A stretch of 64,000 bases of DNA from Prostheceraeus crozeri. Lineage: Eukaryota; Platyhelminthes; Polycladida; Euryleptidae. The notes under the pieces are model-generated. The model ran no database searches, was not told the origin of the DNA, and saw only the letters and a list, made by a program, of their open reading frames with translations. This document shows positions 1-11,042 of this stretch, one piece after another. Position 1 is the stretch's first letter, and every line of letters begins with the position of its first letter. The stretch lies in assembly GCA_907163375.1 (NCBI GenBank), contig CAJQUW010005574.1, positions 310,001-374,000 of the forward strand. The letters run 5' to 3'. Both the position numbers and the translations under genes were made by a program.

Positions 1-1469
1 TATTTCGCTCTGAAGTTATTAAAACTTGCAGGCCTACATGTACATTTATTACAAAAAATGGTATAAATGCTCAATATTTTCGTTGCACTTAATCTCCTGT
101 GCTACTAAATTACTTTCTGTTAACTTTGATATCAATTACTATTTTTGCTATGTAAAAGCCAAGCATGCATTAAATTTCAAGCATTTAGAGTAAAAACGGC
201 AACATTAATGGCAAGGAAGACAGTTTTGTTACACCTAATGCAAGACACGAGAAGATTTGCTGTCAGAAATACAACAATAGCAACTCTACGTCTTTTATTT
301 GGGGACGAGTGACTGATCATGTTCGGCATTTACGGAAGGCAGATTGATGCCGCATGTTAAGAGCAGGGTTTCGGAGCAGTGGTCCAGCTACCGCGTTCAG
401 ACGGATCTTCTCATCTTTGAAATGTTCATCTTACCGCTATGCATCAGGGAACAAAGCTAAAAGACCTCTATGTTCGAAACTCATTCATTTTTGGATCTAA
501 TTGTTGAATTATTGAGGTAGAGTTTCTGCAATCACAGAAATCGGTTCAATGTACTGCATCACACTTGCAAAGAAGTCGCTCTTGTCAGTCTCACAACTGT
601 GAGTACAAGTGAATTAGAACACGCTGGGCTGTGACTTCTTACACCGTTACTGTGCGACAATAGACCTTTCACTCATAACACAAAATTTACAGTTCCAGTG
701 GCAGGATTGTTTCTCCTTGGGAGGATGAAAAGCTCTCCTGAGAGAGTTCGCACCAATAAATGAAGGGGAAACAAAATTAAGAAGCCCAGATTTTCTAAAG
801 AAGAAATAATAATGCAGCTTAGTCTCTTCATCTACAGTGCATAAGGACATCTAATGTACGAGTACCTGCGATTTGAATCAACATCAGTCAGTCTCCACGT
901 TGGATCTGCTGGCTGATAATGTCTTTGCTCTGCTGCAACGTCGGATCTCAATTTTCTCATAACATTTCATAGTCAGACTTGGGTTGCAAAATTGTATCGA
1001 AAGAAAACATTTCATGCAGCATAATAGGTCGTGGAAGAATTATGAAATGGTTGCGCATATAGCAAGTATAGATATCCATGGTCACGCGGTGCGATGATTC
1101 TTAAAATTCATACATCATTCTGTCTTATGTTCAGTATTCTTTCTTCAACGGTTGAAACCAGAGATGTGCATCAGCTGAGCTTGCACGAGGACGCGGTGCA
1201 AATGTCTGCAGTGTTTGGGTCTACAGATGACTTTCCTCTATACTGATGGCCACGGGCAGAACTATAGTCCCGAGGGGCAAGAAAAACAATTTCCCACTGA
1301 ACGAAATGCAATTTCAAGCCTGAATTCTGACGAGCCAGAAGACTGACACCACATTAAACGTGCACAGTTAATAAATTTAGATCGTGAAGAGTCGAACGGT
1401 GTGAACAATATTTCCATTTGACGAATTGATCACTGAGAAAATTTGAGACAAAGATAGGTACATTTCACT
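1..1469. other. Gene-free stretch, no supported feature
   Basis: I see no convincing exon, RNA gene or transposon end here. The kelch gene to the right runs on the minus strand and its last visible exon ends with a splice donor, so a further exon could lie here or off the window, but I could not identify one. Confidence 0.5.
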
Positions 1470-2092
1470 TGACAGGCCTGCCTGCAAATTGACCGGTGCT
1501 CGTGGGTTCTCTGATGCCAGCTACTTCTGCAATGCGCGCGTTAAGCCTACCACACAAACCAGGGCGAGATCAATATCTATGTCAATCTCTGGTTGTGTTA
1601 GATGCAATCCACTCAATTGTCTCCCTCTCCTGTCCGGCGTCTTACCATCGCGTCCAGATTTTGCGCAAGCTCAACGTGAAATCAGTTTAACCAATTCATC
1701 TACAAATGCTGCATGTTCAAAAACCTACTCACAGACTGCGGTCTCGGCACCATCTTCGAGATGCGACTGACAACCAAGCTCCTCCAAAGCCTCCAGTCCT
1801 GGACCAACTCGTTCCTTACCTCCATCAGTGGTCCACATATCCCTGGGTGGCAAGTTGTCTCGCCACGAAAAGGTTCAGTTCAATCGATAATGAACCGGCG
1901 CCGGACGCTTCTAAGCCACCATGGAAAGATGGGGCATCGTCAGCTCGGCACTTCAGTGTCATGCAGTTGCCGCACTGGTCATCAAACTCCCAACCACGTC
2001 CTGATCGCCTGCCCGACCCTGAAACCACCGTGCAGCCTCAACGATTTGGAGAACCCCAACTTGCTGGCGTACTTGAAAAAACTGAACTTCTG
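1470..2092 (+). mobile_element. LINE relic: C-terminal end of a non-LTR retrotransposon ORF2
   Basis: Three overlapping plus-strand frames together resemble the end of a jockey/CR1-like ORF2. In order they show a block ending in LPLLSGVLP, like the 'thumb' motif LPVLSGI.PP of these elements, then a GW..PR block, then a Cys/His stretch CSCRTGHQTPNHVLIACP (1960-2020), the usual zinc-knuckle-like tail, ending in DLENPNLLAYLKKLNF and a stop near 2092. The frame changes several times, so the copy is dead. A TTATACTTA-type simple repeat follows directly, as expected at a LINE 3' end. Clade assignment is tentative; the ORF2 tail identity is fairly sure. Confidence 0.7.
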
Positions 2093-2107
2093 ATTTCTAG
2101 TTCTGGT

Positions 2108-2147
2108 TTCTTTATACTTTATACTTACTTATACTTATATATATTAC
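2108..2147. repeat. TTATACTTA-type simple repeat
   Basis: A short AT-rich tandem run directly follows the LINE ORF2 tail. It probably represents the 3' tail of that LINE copy. Confidence 0.55.
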
Positions 2148-2226
2148 AAACAATGGGTGGGAAGGGATTACGTCCGCTCTACATGTGATGATAGTTTGTA
2201 GCGAGTTGATATAATCCTGAACTTAC

Positions 2227-2914
2227 CGAAACCACCAGCAGCAACGATTCGGTCCCGATACCAGCAGCTGGCAAAGTCACCACGGGCATCAGGCATTGGC
2301 GCACCGACCGTCCACGTATCTGCTTCAATATCATAGATATCGAGAGCATCAGAGAAGCCGCTTGAGATATCTGACTTCAAGCCGCCAACACAAGCAAGAC
2401 GCGAATCACCCATAGCAACATAGGACTCAAATACACGAGCCGGAGTCTTCCTTCTCGCCAATTCTGTCCATCGAAACGCTCGGAAGTCGAACATCTCCAC
2501 GACGTTGGTGGGAACGCGTCCATCCGCTCCACCTGAAGAAGACGAAATGTAAAAGCGGTTGACAGCAGAGACACGAAGTACTCACCCAGGACGTAGAGTT
2601 TGTCGTCAATGAAGAAAGCTCCGGTCTTGGCTCGCTTGGTTGGCATGGCAGGAAACGGCTGAAGTGTGGCACGTGTTGGATCGAAGCAGTACATGTAAAA
2701 GGTACCGTTCATGTCTGGTGTCATTCCACCGACCAGAATGAGTTTATCTCCGCGTCTTTGAACTGCGATGCCCTGAAGCTTCTCTGGCAAGGATTTCACA
2801 CTGACCCATTCCTCCGCTCCCAAATCAAGATACTCAATGCTGTCAGTGGCCTTTGCATCAGGACCAACACCTCCGAACAGAAACACCTTCTCCTCTACAA
2901 GCACAAGTGAGTTT
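2227..2914 (-). CDS. Kelch-repeat protein, two exons near the 3' end
   Basis: Two minus-strand exons, 2914-2586 and 2532-2227, are joined by a 53-base intron with a good donor (CTGG/GTGAGT) and a pyrimidine-rich acceptor (CTTCTTCAG). The junction keeps the frame and rebuilds a kelch YVLGG motif. The product shows successive kelch blades: KVFLFGG, then W...LP, KLILVGG, LYVLGG, a W..LARR..PAR block, LACVGG, then DTWTVGAPMPDARGDF and RIVAAGG. This fold is a beta-propeller used for protein binding, often in Cullin-3 adaptors or actin-linked proteins. No BTB or other partner domain is seen, so the exact role is unknown. The last exon ends at a donor (TTCG/GTAAGT), so the gene continues toward lower coordinates. 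Confidence 0.85.
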
Positions 2915-3549
2915 CTATTGAAACTGTCAACATACAAGCGGTTTTATCGCAATGTTTTAATCAAAACAATAGTTTAAAGCTTCTATTAAAACTGGATTTT
3001 TAAACTTTAATTTAAAAACGTGCTTTTTACTTGTTTCAAAACAATGTTTTCAAAAATGGATTTAAACTGCGTTTTTGGAAATGAGTTTTGTGCCCTGCTA
3101 CAGGGTGCGGCATAAAAAAATTGACTAAATTTTAATGCAGCATAACTTTCTGATTATCCACCAGAAATTAAAAAATAAGGCCTCATCTTGAAGCCAATAC
3201 ACACCTGTAGTATTATAATCAACATTGTAGTGATTGCATTTGAGGATGAGAGTATAATGTACATGCAAAGCAGAACTTGAAAGCCAAGAAACTAAATGAA
3301 AAGGACAGCGACTGAATGGAAAAGCAAGCCTACTTCCAATTTTTCACTCAACGATAATCATTACGGCGAAGTTTTTCTGATGAAGATGATCACACAACAT
3401 CAGTTTGGATGATGACAGGATCAACCTTCAGCAATCACGACTTGAAACCGAACGTCAGAAATTTCGCATTTTACAGTTTCATTTCTTCCAGTCTCCAGTC
3501 TCTTCTATAAGTCCACCCCAAACATTTTCATTTGGAAATATGTCATCAA

Positions 3550-4179
3550 CAGTGGCGTAGGCAAGGGGGGGACATGGGGGACTTCCCCCCCCCGAAATTA
3601 AATCTGAGAGGGGGACAATCTTTGTGTTTTATACGGGGTATATGAACTTCATTCTGTGTCGAATTATTAATTTATTAAATCGAGAACCTGAAATCCTACA
3701 ATAGCGCGCTTGGTTAATTTTCCCATGTCCCGTGTTGCGCACGATGTTCATTTCTGTGAGTCAGATAGTCGGTCATGCGCCGATACCAGTTGCACTGTCA
3801 CGGACATCTCGGTATGGCTTGTAGCCAGGACACGACACGATTTTGCGACACACACAAGTAGAGGCCATTCATGACTGGGTATATAAACGTCTGTTCTATC
3901 TCACTTTTGTTTCCAATTACACATGTATCGAATGATGAGCCACTTCTATCAAATCAATGTTGTTAGAGCCTAAACTTCATGCTTGTGGCTGTCATTGATA
4001 AACCTGTATATACTGTATGATTTTATGTTAATGGTGTATCATGAATGATCAATAAAAGACAAAATCAGATATGAATGAATATTAGGGCTTTTTCTGATTT
4101 ACGAAATTATTAAGTATAGGCTTATATTAATTAAGCTACATATTGTCCCCCCGGAAATGAAATCCTGGCTACGCGACTG
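3550..4179. mobile_element. hAT-type non-autonomous DNA transposon (MITE), 630 bp
   Basis: The left end reads CAGTGGCGTAGGCAAGG and the right end, reversed, CAGTCGCGTAGCCAGG, giving imperfect terminal inverted repeats. It is flanked by GTCATCAA (3542-3549) and GTCATCAC (4180-4187), a 7-of-8 match that fits the 8-bp target duplication of hAT elements. No transposase frame remains. It lies inside the kelch gene intron. Confidence 0.8.
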
Positions 4180-4650
4180 GTCATCACACTTACGTCTCAC
4201 CATCAGACTACATTCAATGTTTTCGTGATCAATCATTAAGCTCTTCATCGCGGGATCTCTGAATCTCTTCAGCAAGGTGTTCAATGCGGATGCAAGTGAT
4301 GTAGGCATTCTACGTATCGTTTAATAAGTTCTTTTTCTCTGTACTTGTGATTGTGACATTATTCAGTGACAAAATTGAAAGAAGATTTCGAGCTATAGGC
4401 CCGACTGCAATTACTTCTCATTGTAAATTTGAAATTCGATGTTGCAGATAGTTCATATGCAAGTTATATTGTTTTCCGATGAAAGCCACGTGATAATGGT
4501 ATTGATTTTCATATGAAAAATATCTTCCCTTGAGACATTTGATTCAGCACATCGATCCCTTTCTACGTTCAGTTGGATTTCTAGTTCTTCTGTTTTGCAT
4601 GTTTATTATACTCTCATCCTCAGATGCAATCATTGCAATGTTGATTATGC

Positions 4651-4760
4651 AGATTTGCAATTAGCAAGTTAGTGAACTTAGGCGATTTTCCAATGGTGTC
4701 TTTAAGGTGATATCTAATGAATGCCCGTCGAAACTTCACTAACTTGCTAATTGCAAATCT
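4651..4760. repeat. Inverted repeat with 26-bp arms
   Basis: The sequence around AGATTTGCAATTAGCAAG (4651-4677) recurs exactly in reverse at about 4733-4760, with a 55-base spacer. It interrupts the right arm of the larger inverted-repeat cluster, so it is probably a later small insertion or its remnant. Confidence 0.65.
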
Positions 4761-5035
4761 CAAATTTACTCGGACAGGGCTGCAACTTTAAATAGGGAGT
4801 TGTTTCGATGTTGAAAGATGTGAGCTAGGCCTGTTGATGATTCCTGATATTGGATGGCAGCTCTTCAGGTCTGTTTCCATTTTCCAGATGAGGATGCAAC
4901 TCAATGTTTAATTATTCCATTTGCAGTGTTGATTGTGGTAATAGAGATAGGTATTGGCTTCAGAATGAGACCTTATTTATTAATTCTTGTTGGATAATTA
5001 CGAGGTTATGCTACATTAAAATTTGCTGACATTTT

Positions 5036-6095
5036 TCAAACGTATATAGGTCCTATAGAATTGTTTTTTTAATATGTTCTTGAACAATGCCTTGCAACCT
5101 CGGCTTTAAACAGCAGTTTTTAAACATGCTTTTAAATTCGCTACGATTTTAAACAATAACTGAGATGCCGGCAATTGATGCAGAATAGTTGATGATCAAC
5201 TTTCACCGAGAACAGATTAAGACAAATGAACCATCAACACAATTATCCCCCTGACTTGCTGGACATGCGAATGTGACACTTCTTTCAAGAAATTGGGTGG
5301 CCGCCTTCCAATCTAAGCAGAATGATATAAACTGTATTTTAGTGAACTTACGAATAGCATGTCATCGACATTACAGGTACATCATTTCGCACATAAAAAC
5401 AGCTTCTGAGGCATTTTATGTATGTGACACAGTTATCATATGCACATTTTTTGTTGCTGTTCAATTAAAAAGAAACGATGGAAAAAGCTGGGATGAAAAA
5501 CAACAAAAAACATGTTGAATCCTTGGTAATCAATCGATTGAAAATTCCAACAATGCTATCGAACAGGTGTAAAACTTCGGGCACAGTCGTCATATTTTCC
5601 GAAAGATAATTATTCACAGCACTCTCTTGCTGTAATATAAATAATCATGCATGAACATTACACACATTACAGTGCATTGCATTTCATGTCCGTACATGTG
5701 AATATGTATCACGTGTTCGAAATCACACAAATTATTTTCTCAGAAGCAAAACATCACTTGCTGAGACAAGAGCGAAGCTTATCTTCAGTTGCAAAAGATA
5801 CTTTGACATTCCACAAAGAAGAAAGACGAATAACGACTTAATCTTTCATGCTCTAAATAAAAGATAATAAAAGTGAAATGCACTCTTTGAAATATGTTGA
5901 CGTATAATAATTCACATTGACAACCTACATGGTAAAAATCATCCTTCAAACCAGGAATTGGCTATTTTTCAGAAAACATCAGAATAGGTGAAATGGAATA
6001 CAGGAGCAAAATTAGACTTGAACATGACGCTATAGAAAATGCAAGAATGGTTATGCAGTGGTATTAAAGGAAGCCTTACTCGAGCATGTACGTCT
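5036..6095. other. Intronic sequence, nothing recognised
   Basis: This lies between the kelch exons. Several short open frames are present but none has splice context or similarity that I recognise. Confidence 0.4.
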
Positions 6096-6690
6096 TTCGC
6101 GTGTGTTACAAAGGGTGCGATACAGAAGCCTGTTGAGATCGGTCACAATGGTGAATTACTTATAGATGGTGAAAGATTTGAGGTTGTGGAACAGTTTTGC
6201 TGCCCGGGCGATGTTATCAGTGGCTCTTGAGGAACTGAGGCAGCGATGGCTGTGGGAGTGAAATGTGCCTGGGGTATATTCAGAGAGCTGATGCCTTCCC
6301 CAACCTCTCGAGTCCCATCTCTCAAGACCAAAGAGAAAGTTTTTGACGCCTGTGTACGCGGACGCTAATTGTGCGGTAGCGAAACCTGGCATGTGAAACG
6401 CCGCGACATCGAACGAATGCGGAGTGTTGACATGAGGATGATAAGATGGATGGTCATTGTGAGATCGCCGCAAGAATGAGGATATTCGACTGTGATGAGT
6501 CTGAAATCTGTTCAATGTGCACTGCAGCAAAACCGCTTGCGATGGTATGGACACGTGATGAGGAAAGACGACAAGAATGTGTCAGAAGTATGATGGAGGT
6601 AAACGGTAAATTAATGGTGTTGATAAGAGAGGAAGACTGAAGAAGACCTGGTCGGAAGTAATGAACAAAACGTTAAATGCATGGTGAGGT
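6096..6690 (+). mobile_element. LINE relic: 3' part of a reverse transcriptase ORF
   Basis: Plus-strand frames show the tail typical of many invertebrate LINE ORF2 proteins: an F.YLGD-like block (FCCPGDVIS), CAWGIFRELMP, SRVPSLKTKEKVFDACVRGR, CGSETWHVKRRDIERM, RMIRWM, then NRLRWYGHVMRKDD and RKTEEDLV. The reading frame changes more than once and there are internal stops, so it is inactive. The opposite-strand open frames here are shadows. It lies in the large kelch intron and its catalytic palm part is missing. Confidence 0.8.
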
Positions 6691-7879
6691 TCGACAGCTT
6701 CGCTGGCATTTGGCATTCTCAGTCTTTCACCCACATGGCAAAGACCATATCTTGGATTTCAATTCAGCGTGCCGGCATCAATACTTGGATAATTAAACTA
6801 AACATTCACAGGTAATACTGACTTTAGGACTAAGCAAACCGTGACAACGAACAACAAATCAAGGAAAATGCCTATTACCAACATCAGGAGGTCGCCAGTT
6901 TAAAAGAAGTTTCCTTTAGGTTGGATTTTCACTTCTAATAGGATGACTTTTTTCATTCTCCAGCTTTACAGCATTACCTGGAATTCGCAACTAATCGCCG
7001 AAGCTGGGCTAAAATACAAATTTATCTGAACTCAAAAATATATTACCGGGCAAATTAAAATGGGCACTGCAAGCCTTTGATGTTGAAACTTTAACCCATG
7101 CCGCCGTCACTATTTTATTTTCGAAGTTGACCTATAACTTATAGCTGAACTTTCAGAACGCAAAATTTCATTCTCAATCTCAAATGCTGTGAGGAATGTT
7201 ATTAATTGGCTGCCACCCGATTTTTGCACACCTCTTAAATAATAACATTCGACTCCATGATTTCATATACATCTATTCGACTTTGCTAAGATGCGTTCAT
7301 GAGTTTACGATGGCCTAAATATTGCATCATCAATATCTTCATTTCGAAAACAATGCATGCAAGAAGATGAAAAAAATTCGTTTTCCTAAAAACTGCCTCA
7401 GGTCGGACATGGGACTTTTAATTGTAGACGCAGCTGATATTCGAAGAAATACGATGATCATATTCGAAGTATTGATGAATCATTTTCATAGACCATTTCT
7501 TTATTAACTGTGTCTGCCTGGCGTTGCCTTTCAGTGGTATTCGTTACTGATAAACAGATGGAATATGAAAACTTAATTGCATTCAAAATTACGAGATATT
7601 ACTTTCATAAATTCTTATTGCTAATGTTATCTAGCCTACAATTATTCCAGGTGAATTAAAAAGAACGAAGTCTTCTTTGGTCGACTGTTTAAGCAAAGTA
7701 TGACCAGCATCTAAGGCGTGAACTGTTATGTTAAGATTGCGAAAGCCTGCTCCAAGAAACCGATGAAGATGTCGAGGTGGATGTCATAACTGGTCGGAAG
7801 AAAGTCTAATGATGATGGTTGAAGGTTATGGTTATGGCCATTAAGGTTAAAGATGTATGAAGGAGTTTGATGAAAAAAT

Positions 7880-8710
7880 AACAGGTTTAAAATTGGGTCA
7901 CAAATCTACTTGCATCGCAACAATGACATGGACCATTTCAAAGACCTAATCCTCAGTGTTGAACTATCATTTGCATGGAATATATAGCGATTTACATGCT
8001 TCAATGGTATGTCCAGTAGTGTAACTGCAATTACCTCAGGTATTCCACAAGGCGCAATCCTCTCTCCATCTATCTTCTGCGTTTTTTGTCAGTTCACTTT
8101 ACCCTTTTCATCCTGATAATTTGTTTTACAAGTATGTCGACGACCTATTACTTTGTATTTTTCACAGAAATGTAATTGTTGATGAGCTCAAATCGGAGGT
8201 GGACAATGTCTTGAGTTGGACTCAGGCTAATAGCCTTTCCATTAATGACAGAAAACATCACATTTGCTTGTTTCACCTCCTGAGTTGTGTATTTACGAAA
8301 ATGTGTTACCAACAGTTCCTGATATTAATGTCCTTGGGGCTACAATTAACTGCCAGATGAATTGGTCTATATTGGTCATATTGAACATCGGTTGAAAAAG
8401 GCGAGTAAACTTCTTCATTTGCTTAGAGTTTTGTAAAGTTTTCTAACAAAGGACGATTCAATTGTGATCTATGGCGCTCTGATCTTACCGACACTAAATT
8501 GTGGTTCCCAAATCTATGTGGGAGCTATGCGCAGCAGAGGTAGAATTATTATCGACAAATTTATCAGACGTTGTCATCTTATCATCTGTGACACTCATTG
8601 CAGACAGGGCTCTCACTCCATAATTTGCGCAGTTTTTGATTTCAAGGAAAAATCGAAATTCTTGTTCCTAGACCCCTTGTGTCGCCATCTCTGTGTTTGT
8701 GATTAATTTA
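7880..8710 (+). mobile_element. LINE relic: reverse transcriptase palm and thumb
   Basis: Around 8025-8070 the plus strand reads SGIPQGAILSPSIFC, the finger/palm motif (GIPQGSILSP in relatives). YVDDLLL follows near 8130, the catalytic YxDD box, then VDNVLSWTQANSLSIN, matching the W...N.L.lN.dK region of CR1/jockey-like enzymes. A separate open frame (8464-8706) with GALILPTLNCGSQIYV continues into the thumb region. Frames are interrupted. Its family differs from the relics near 6.1-6.7 kb and 19.5-20.4 kb. Confidence 0.8.
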
Positions 8711-10281
8711 ATTGCTTCAAGTTATTATCTCATTTCATTTCTAAAGTATCAATGTAGACCAAAGTTTGAGTTAATGAACTGCTAAATGATTGTCAATCAA
8801 TATTTTATTATATCATGTGATAGTTATCCAAGAGTTAAGTAGAACATTTGTAATTTAGGCATAAGGCCCTACTAGCAATAATGTATGTAATTAATTGTAG
8901 GACCTAGTCAAGCATGTAATTTATCGATACTTGCTAGCTACAAGTGATGTATCCAGTAATAGTTTCTCTAAACAAAGGAAATGTCATGTTTATGATATCT
9001 TTATATTATGTTATTCAAACAATTTTTTATTTGAAATCTCGATACAATATGGGCAGATATAAACGTAAAAATCTTACGAAACGGCGAAATCTATTAAACA
9101 GAATTTTTGGCATTGTAAACATAAAACAACTCTAAAATGAATGTGCATACACAAAGAGTGGCAGTATACTAGTCGGAAGTGTAATAGCAATTATGCAGTT
9201 TTTTAAAGGCGTTTCACGGGCCAAGTTTCCTATCGTGGAATTATATTTAGGTACCGTCTAACATAATAGATGTCGATATAATATTTGTAATACAATTAAT
9301 AAGTTTTTGTCGATAAAGTCAGAAATGTTCTCTATTAATGATGATATCGAGGATGAATTTAAAATGAATTTGTTTTGGATATAATATGACTTTGGAAATA
9401 AAAACGCTCGAGACAGTTGATGGTTAGAAGCTTATGTTGTAAGCTTATATTTCAAACTTAAGTAAACATAGCATAATTATGACGTTTGTTTTGCATGATT
9501 ACTAAAACTCAATAGGCATTTTGATTTATTCGGAATGATCAGTCGACAGTTTGTTTTGAACCGTGAAGAAATTCTTTAAAAAACGAATATTATGTAATAG
9601 TATAAGATAAGAACCTGTAAAACAACCAAATCGGTGTCATAGAAAACGATAGACGATATAACGTCATAGAAAAGACGATGCGATGCTGTCGGATTCGATG
9701 AATTCGTCCCATTCACATCCATATAATTATCATGAAAAGGAAAATTTATTTTCAACGGTAGCAATTTCATGGATGCCATGTCGATATTAATTATTAATTT
9801 AACATTTTTACAACAAAATTGTCAAATTTGCGCAGAAAATTGGAATTTCCTAAAAATTTGCGCTGGAGTGGGAGCCCTGATTGCAGATCTCTTTGCTTAC
9901 CGGATTTTTATAAGGTACAACACAAACAAAGTTTACGGCTATTTCGTCAGGCCTTGGTTTCAAGGGACCATCCGTTAAACTGGTTACTTTCGAGTCGCTT
10001 ACCTAGTGGTCGTTTACGAGTGCCGTTTTGTTCAACTGCACGCATGTTGACTTCTTTCATTCCTTGCATATTCTCAGCATACAATTCGTTGTGTTTTTCC
10101 AGACAATAATTTTCTCACGCCATAAATTCGTTCCACTTTCCCCTTACTATGTCCCGTACAATTATGTGTAATGCTCTATTTTCCGTGTCACCCTTATCTT
10201 GTACTTTTTGATTTTTAATTGATGGAAACATACGCTTTCTTCTTATTATTTCTATGAATCAGCAATTGACTAAGTACTTAC
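8711..10281. other. Intronic AT-rich stretch, nothing recognised
   Basis: No kelch-like exon, transposon end or RNA gene was found, although at least one more kelch exon is expected between 2.9 and 10.3 kb on phase grounds. Confidence 0.4.
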
Positions 10282-10506
10282 CAAATCTATGAACAGTTGG
10301 AGCTGCTTTGCTTACAGGCATATTCTTGACTGACTGCCATTGTTGTGAGCCCAAATTGTAGGATTCCACACTCGGAACGGTCTTCCCAAGTTGCTCACAG
10401 CCTCCGAAGAGGAAGATCTTTTCATCCACAAGAGCTGACGAGAAATAGAGGCGAGGTCGGGGAATATTTGCAATTTCCGACCACTTGTGACCGTCTAGAG
10501 ACATTT
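10282..10506 (-). CDS. Kelch-repeat protein, upstream exon
   Basis: A 225-base minus-strand exon lies between a strong acceptor (TTTTCTTGCAG) and a strong donor (TTTG/GTAAGT). It reads M-SLDGHKWSEIANIPRPR, then KIFLFGG, VESYNLGSQQWQSVKNMP and KAAPTVHRFG, giving one complete kelch blade plus the start of the next. The spacing and style match the exons at 2.2-2.9 kb, so I assign both to one gene. The donor here is in phase 1 while the exon at 2914 needs phase 2 input, and about 40 residues of one blade are absent, so at least one exon in the 7.4-kb gap was missed. The ATG four bases into the exon could be the start, or the exon may be internal. Confidence 0.75.
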
Positions 10507-10552
10507 CTGCAAGAAAATAGGAATTTCAAAGACGGAAAGTAACTGCGTGTTT

Positions 10553-10625
10553 TGGTGGATTTGAACAACCGACCTCTGGCATTCAAGGCCAACGCTCTAC
10601 CAACTGAGCTATCGATGAGCGACAG
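10553..10625 (-). tRNA. tRNA-like pseudogene or SINE head
   Basis: Read on the minus strand there is a clear A box (TAGCTCAGTTGGTAGAGCG), an anticodon arm TTGGC-loop-GCCAG with loop CTTGAAT (formal anticodon TGA), a five-base variable loop, and a near-perfect T arm (GGTTG TTCAAAT CCACC). The acceptor arms do not pair. A TGA (serine) anticodon on a short-variable-loop body is also wrong for a working tRNA-Ser. It is therefore probably a decayed tRNA copy. It lies about 45 bases upstream of a kelch exon acceptor, same strand. Confidence 0.55.
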
Positions 10626-11042
10626 TGCGACCGTAATCCTGAATCAAACCAGTGGCTGCTTCATTCCACAAGACAAACCCTGTAGTAACTGCTAAACCAA
10701 ATTGCTGATACCAAGATGTCAGTAGACCAAAGCCACTGGAGTGAAATTAGGAGACTGTCTTCATAAGGAAGATATTTATAGAAACAATGTGATGAGGCTT
10801 GTGAATCCCCAAGAATTGAGCAATAACCTTAGTTGCCATTGATCGCATATTAGAGCTTGGAATTTGAGTCCTTTAAACCACCGGTAACTAATTTCACTCT
10901 CACTAATCAATATTAATGATATCAACGCATTTATGTATTGATCACCTGCAGCATCTCGAATGAAAGAATTGGACAAGCTTGTTGAGAGGTAAACAGTCGA
11001 TTAATTCATCAATTAATCATGAAATTGAAAGTAGTAACATAA
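10626..11042. other. Spacer, nothing recognised
   Basis: No exon or repeat end identified. Confidence 0.4.

Larger units (their letters stand above)
3118..5035. repeat. Inverted-repeat cluster, probable DNA element split by a hAT insertion
   Basis: The stretch 3130-3330 is found again, reversed, at about 4590-5035. Shared blocks include a TTTTAATG.AGCATAAC block, CTGAAGCCAATAC-like sequence, AATCAACATTG and GAGGATGAGAGTATAAT. The arms are diverged and the right arm holds duplicated pieces. A separate hAT MITE sits between the arms at 3550-4179. This looks like an old TIR element in the kelch intron; its family is unknown. Confidence 0.5.

Noticed and set aside
1270-1300. Possible terminal kelch exon after a TTCGTTCAG acceptor on the minus strand
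   Set aside because: In the phase required by the exon at 2227 it hits a stop after about a dozen codons, and the attractive kelch-like reading needs a different phase.
4188-4308. Minus-strand frame MPTSLASALNTLLKRF with a GTAAGT donor
   Set aside because: Not kelch-like, and most of the longer frame is hAT MITE sequence. No acceptor supports it.
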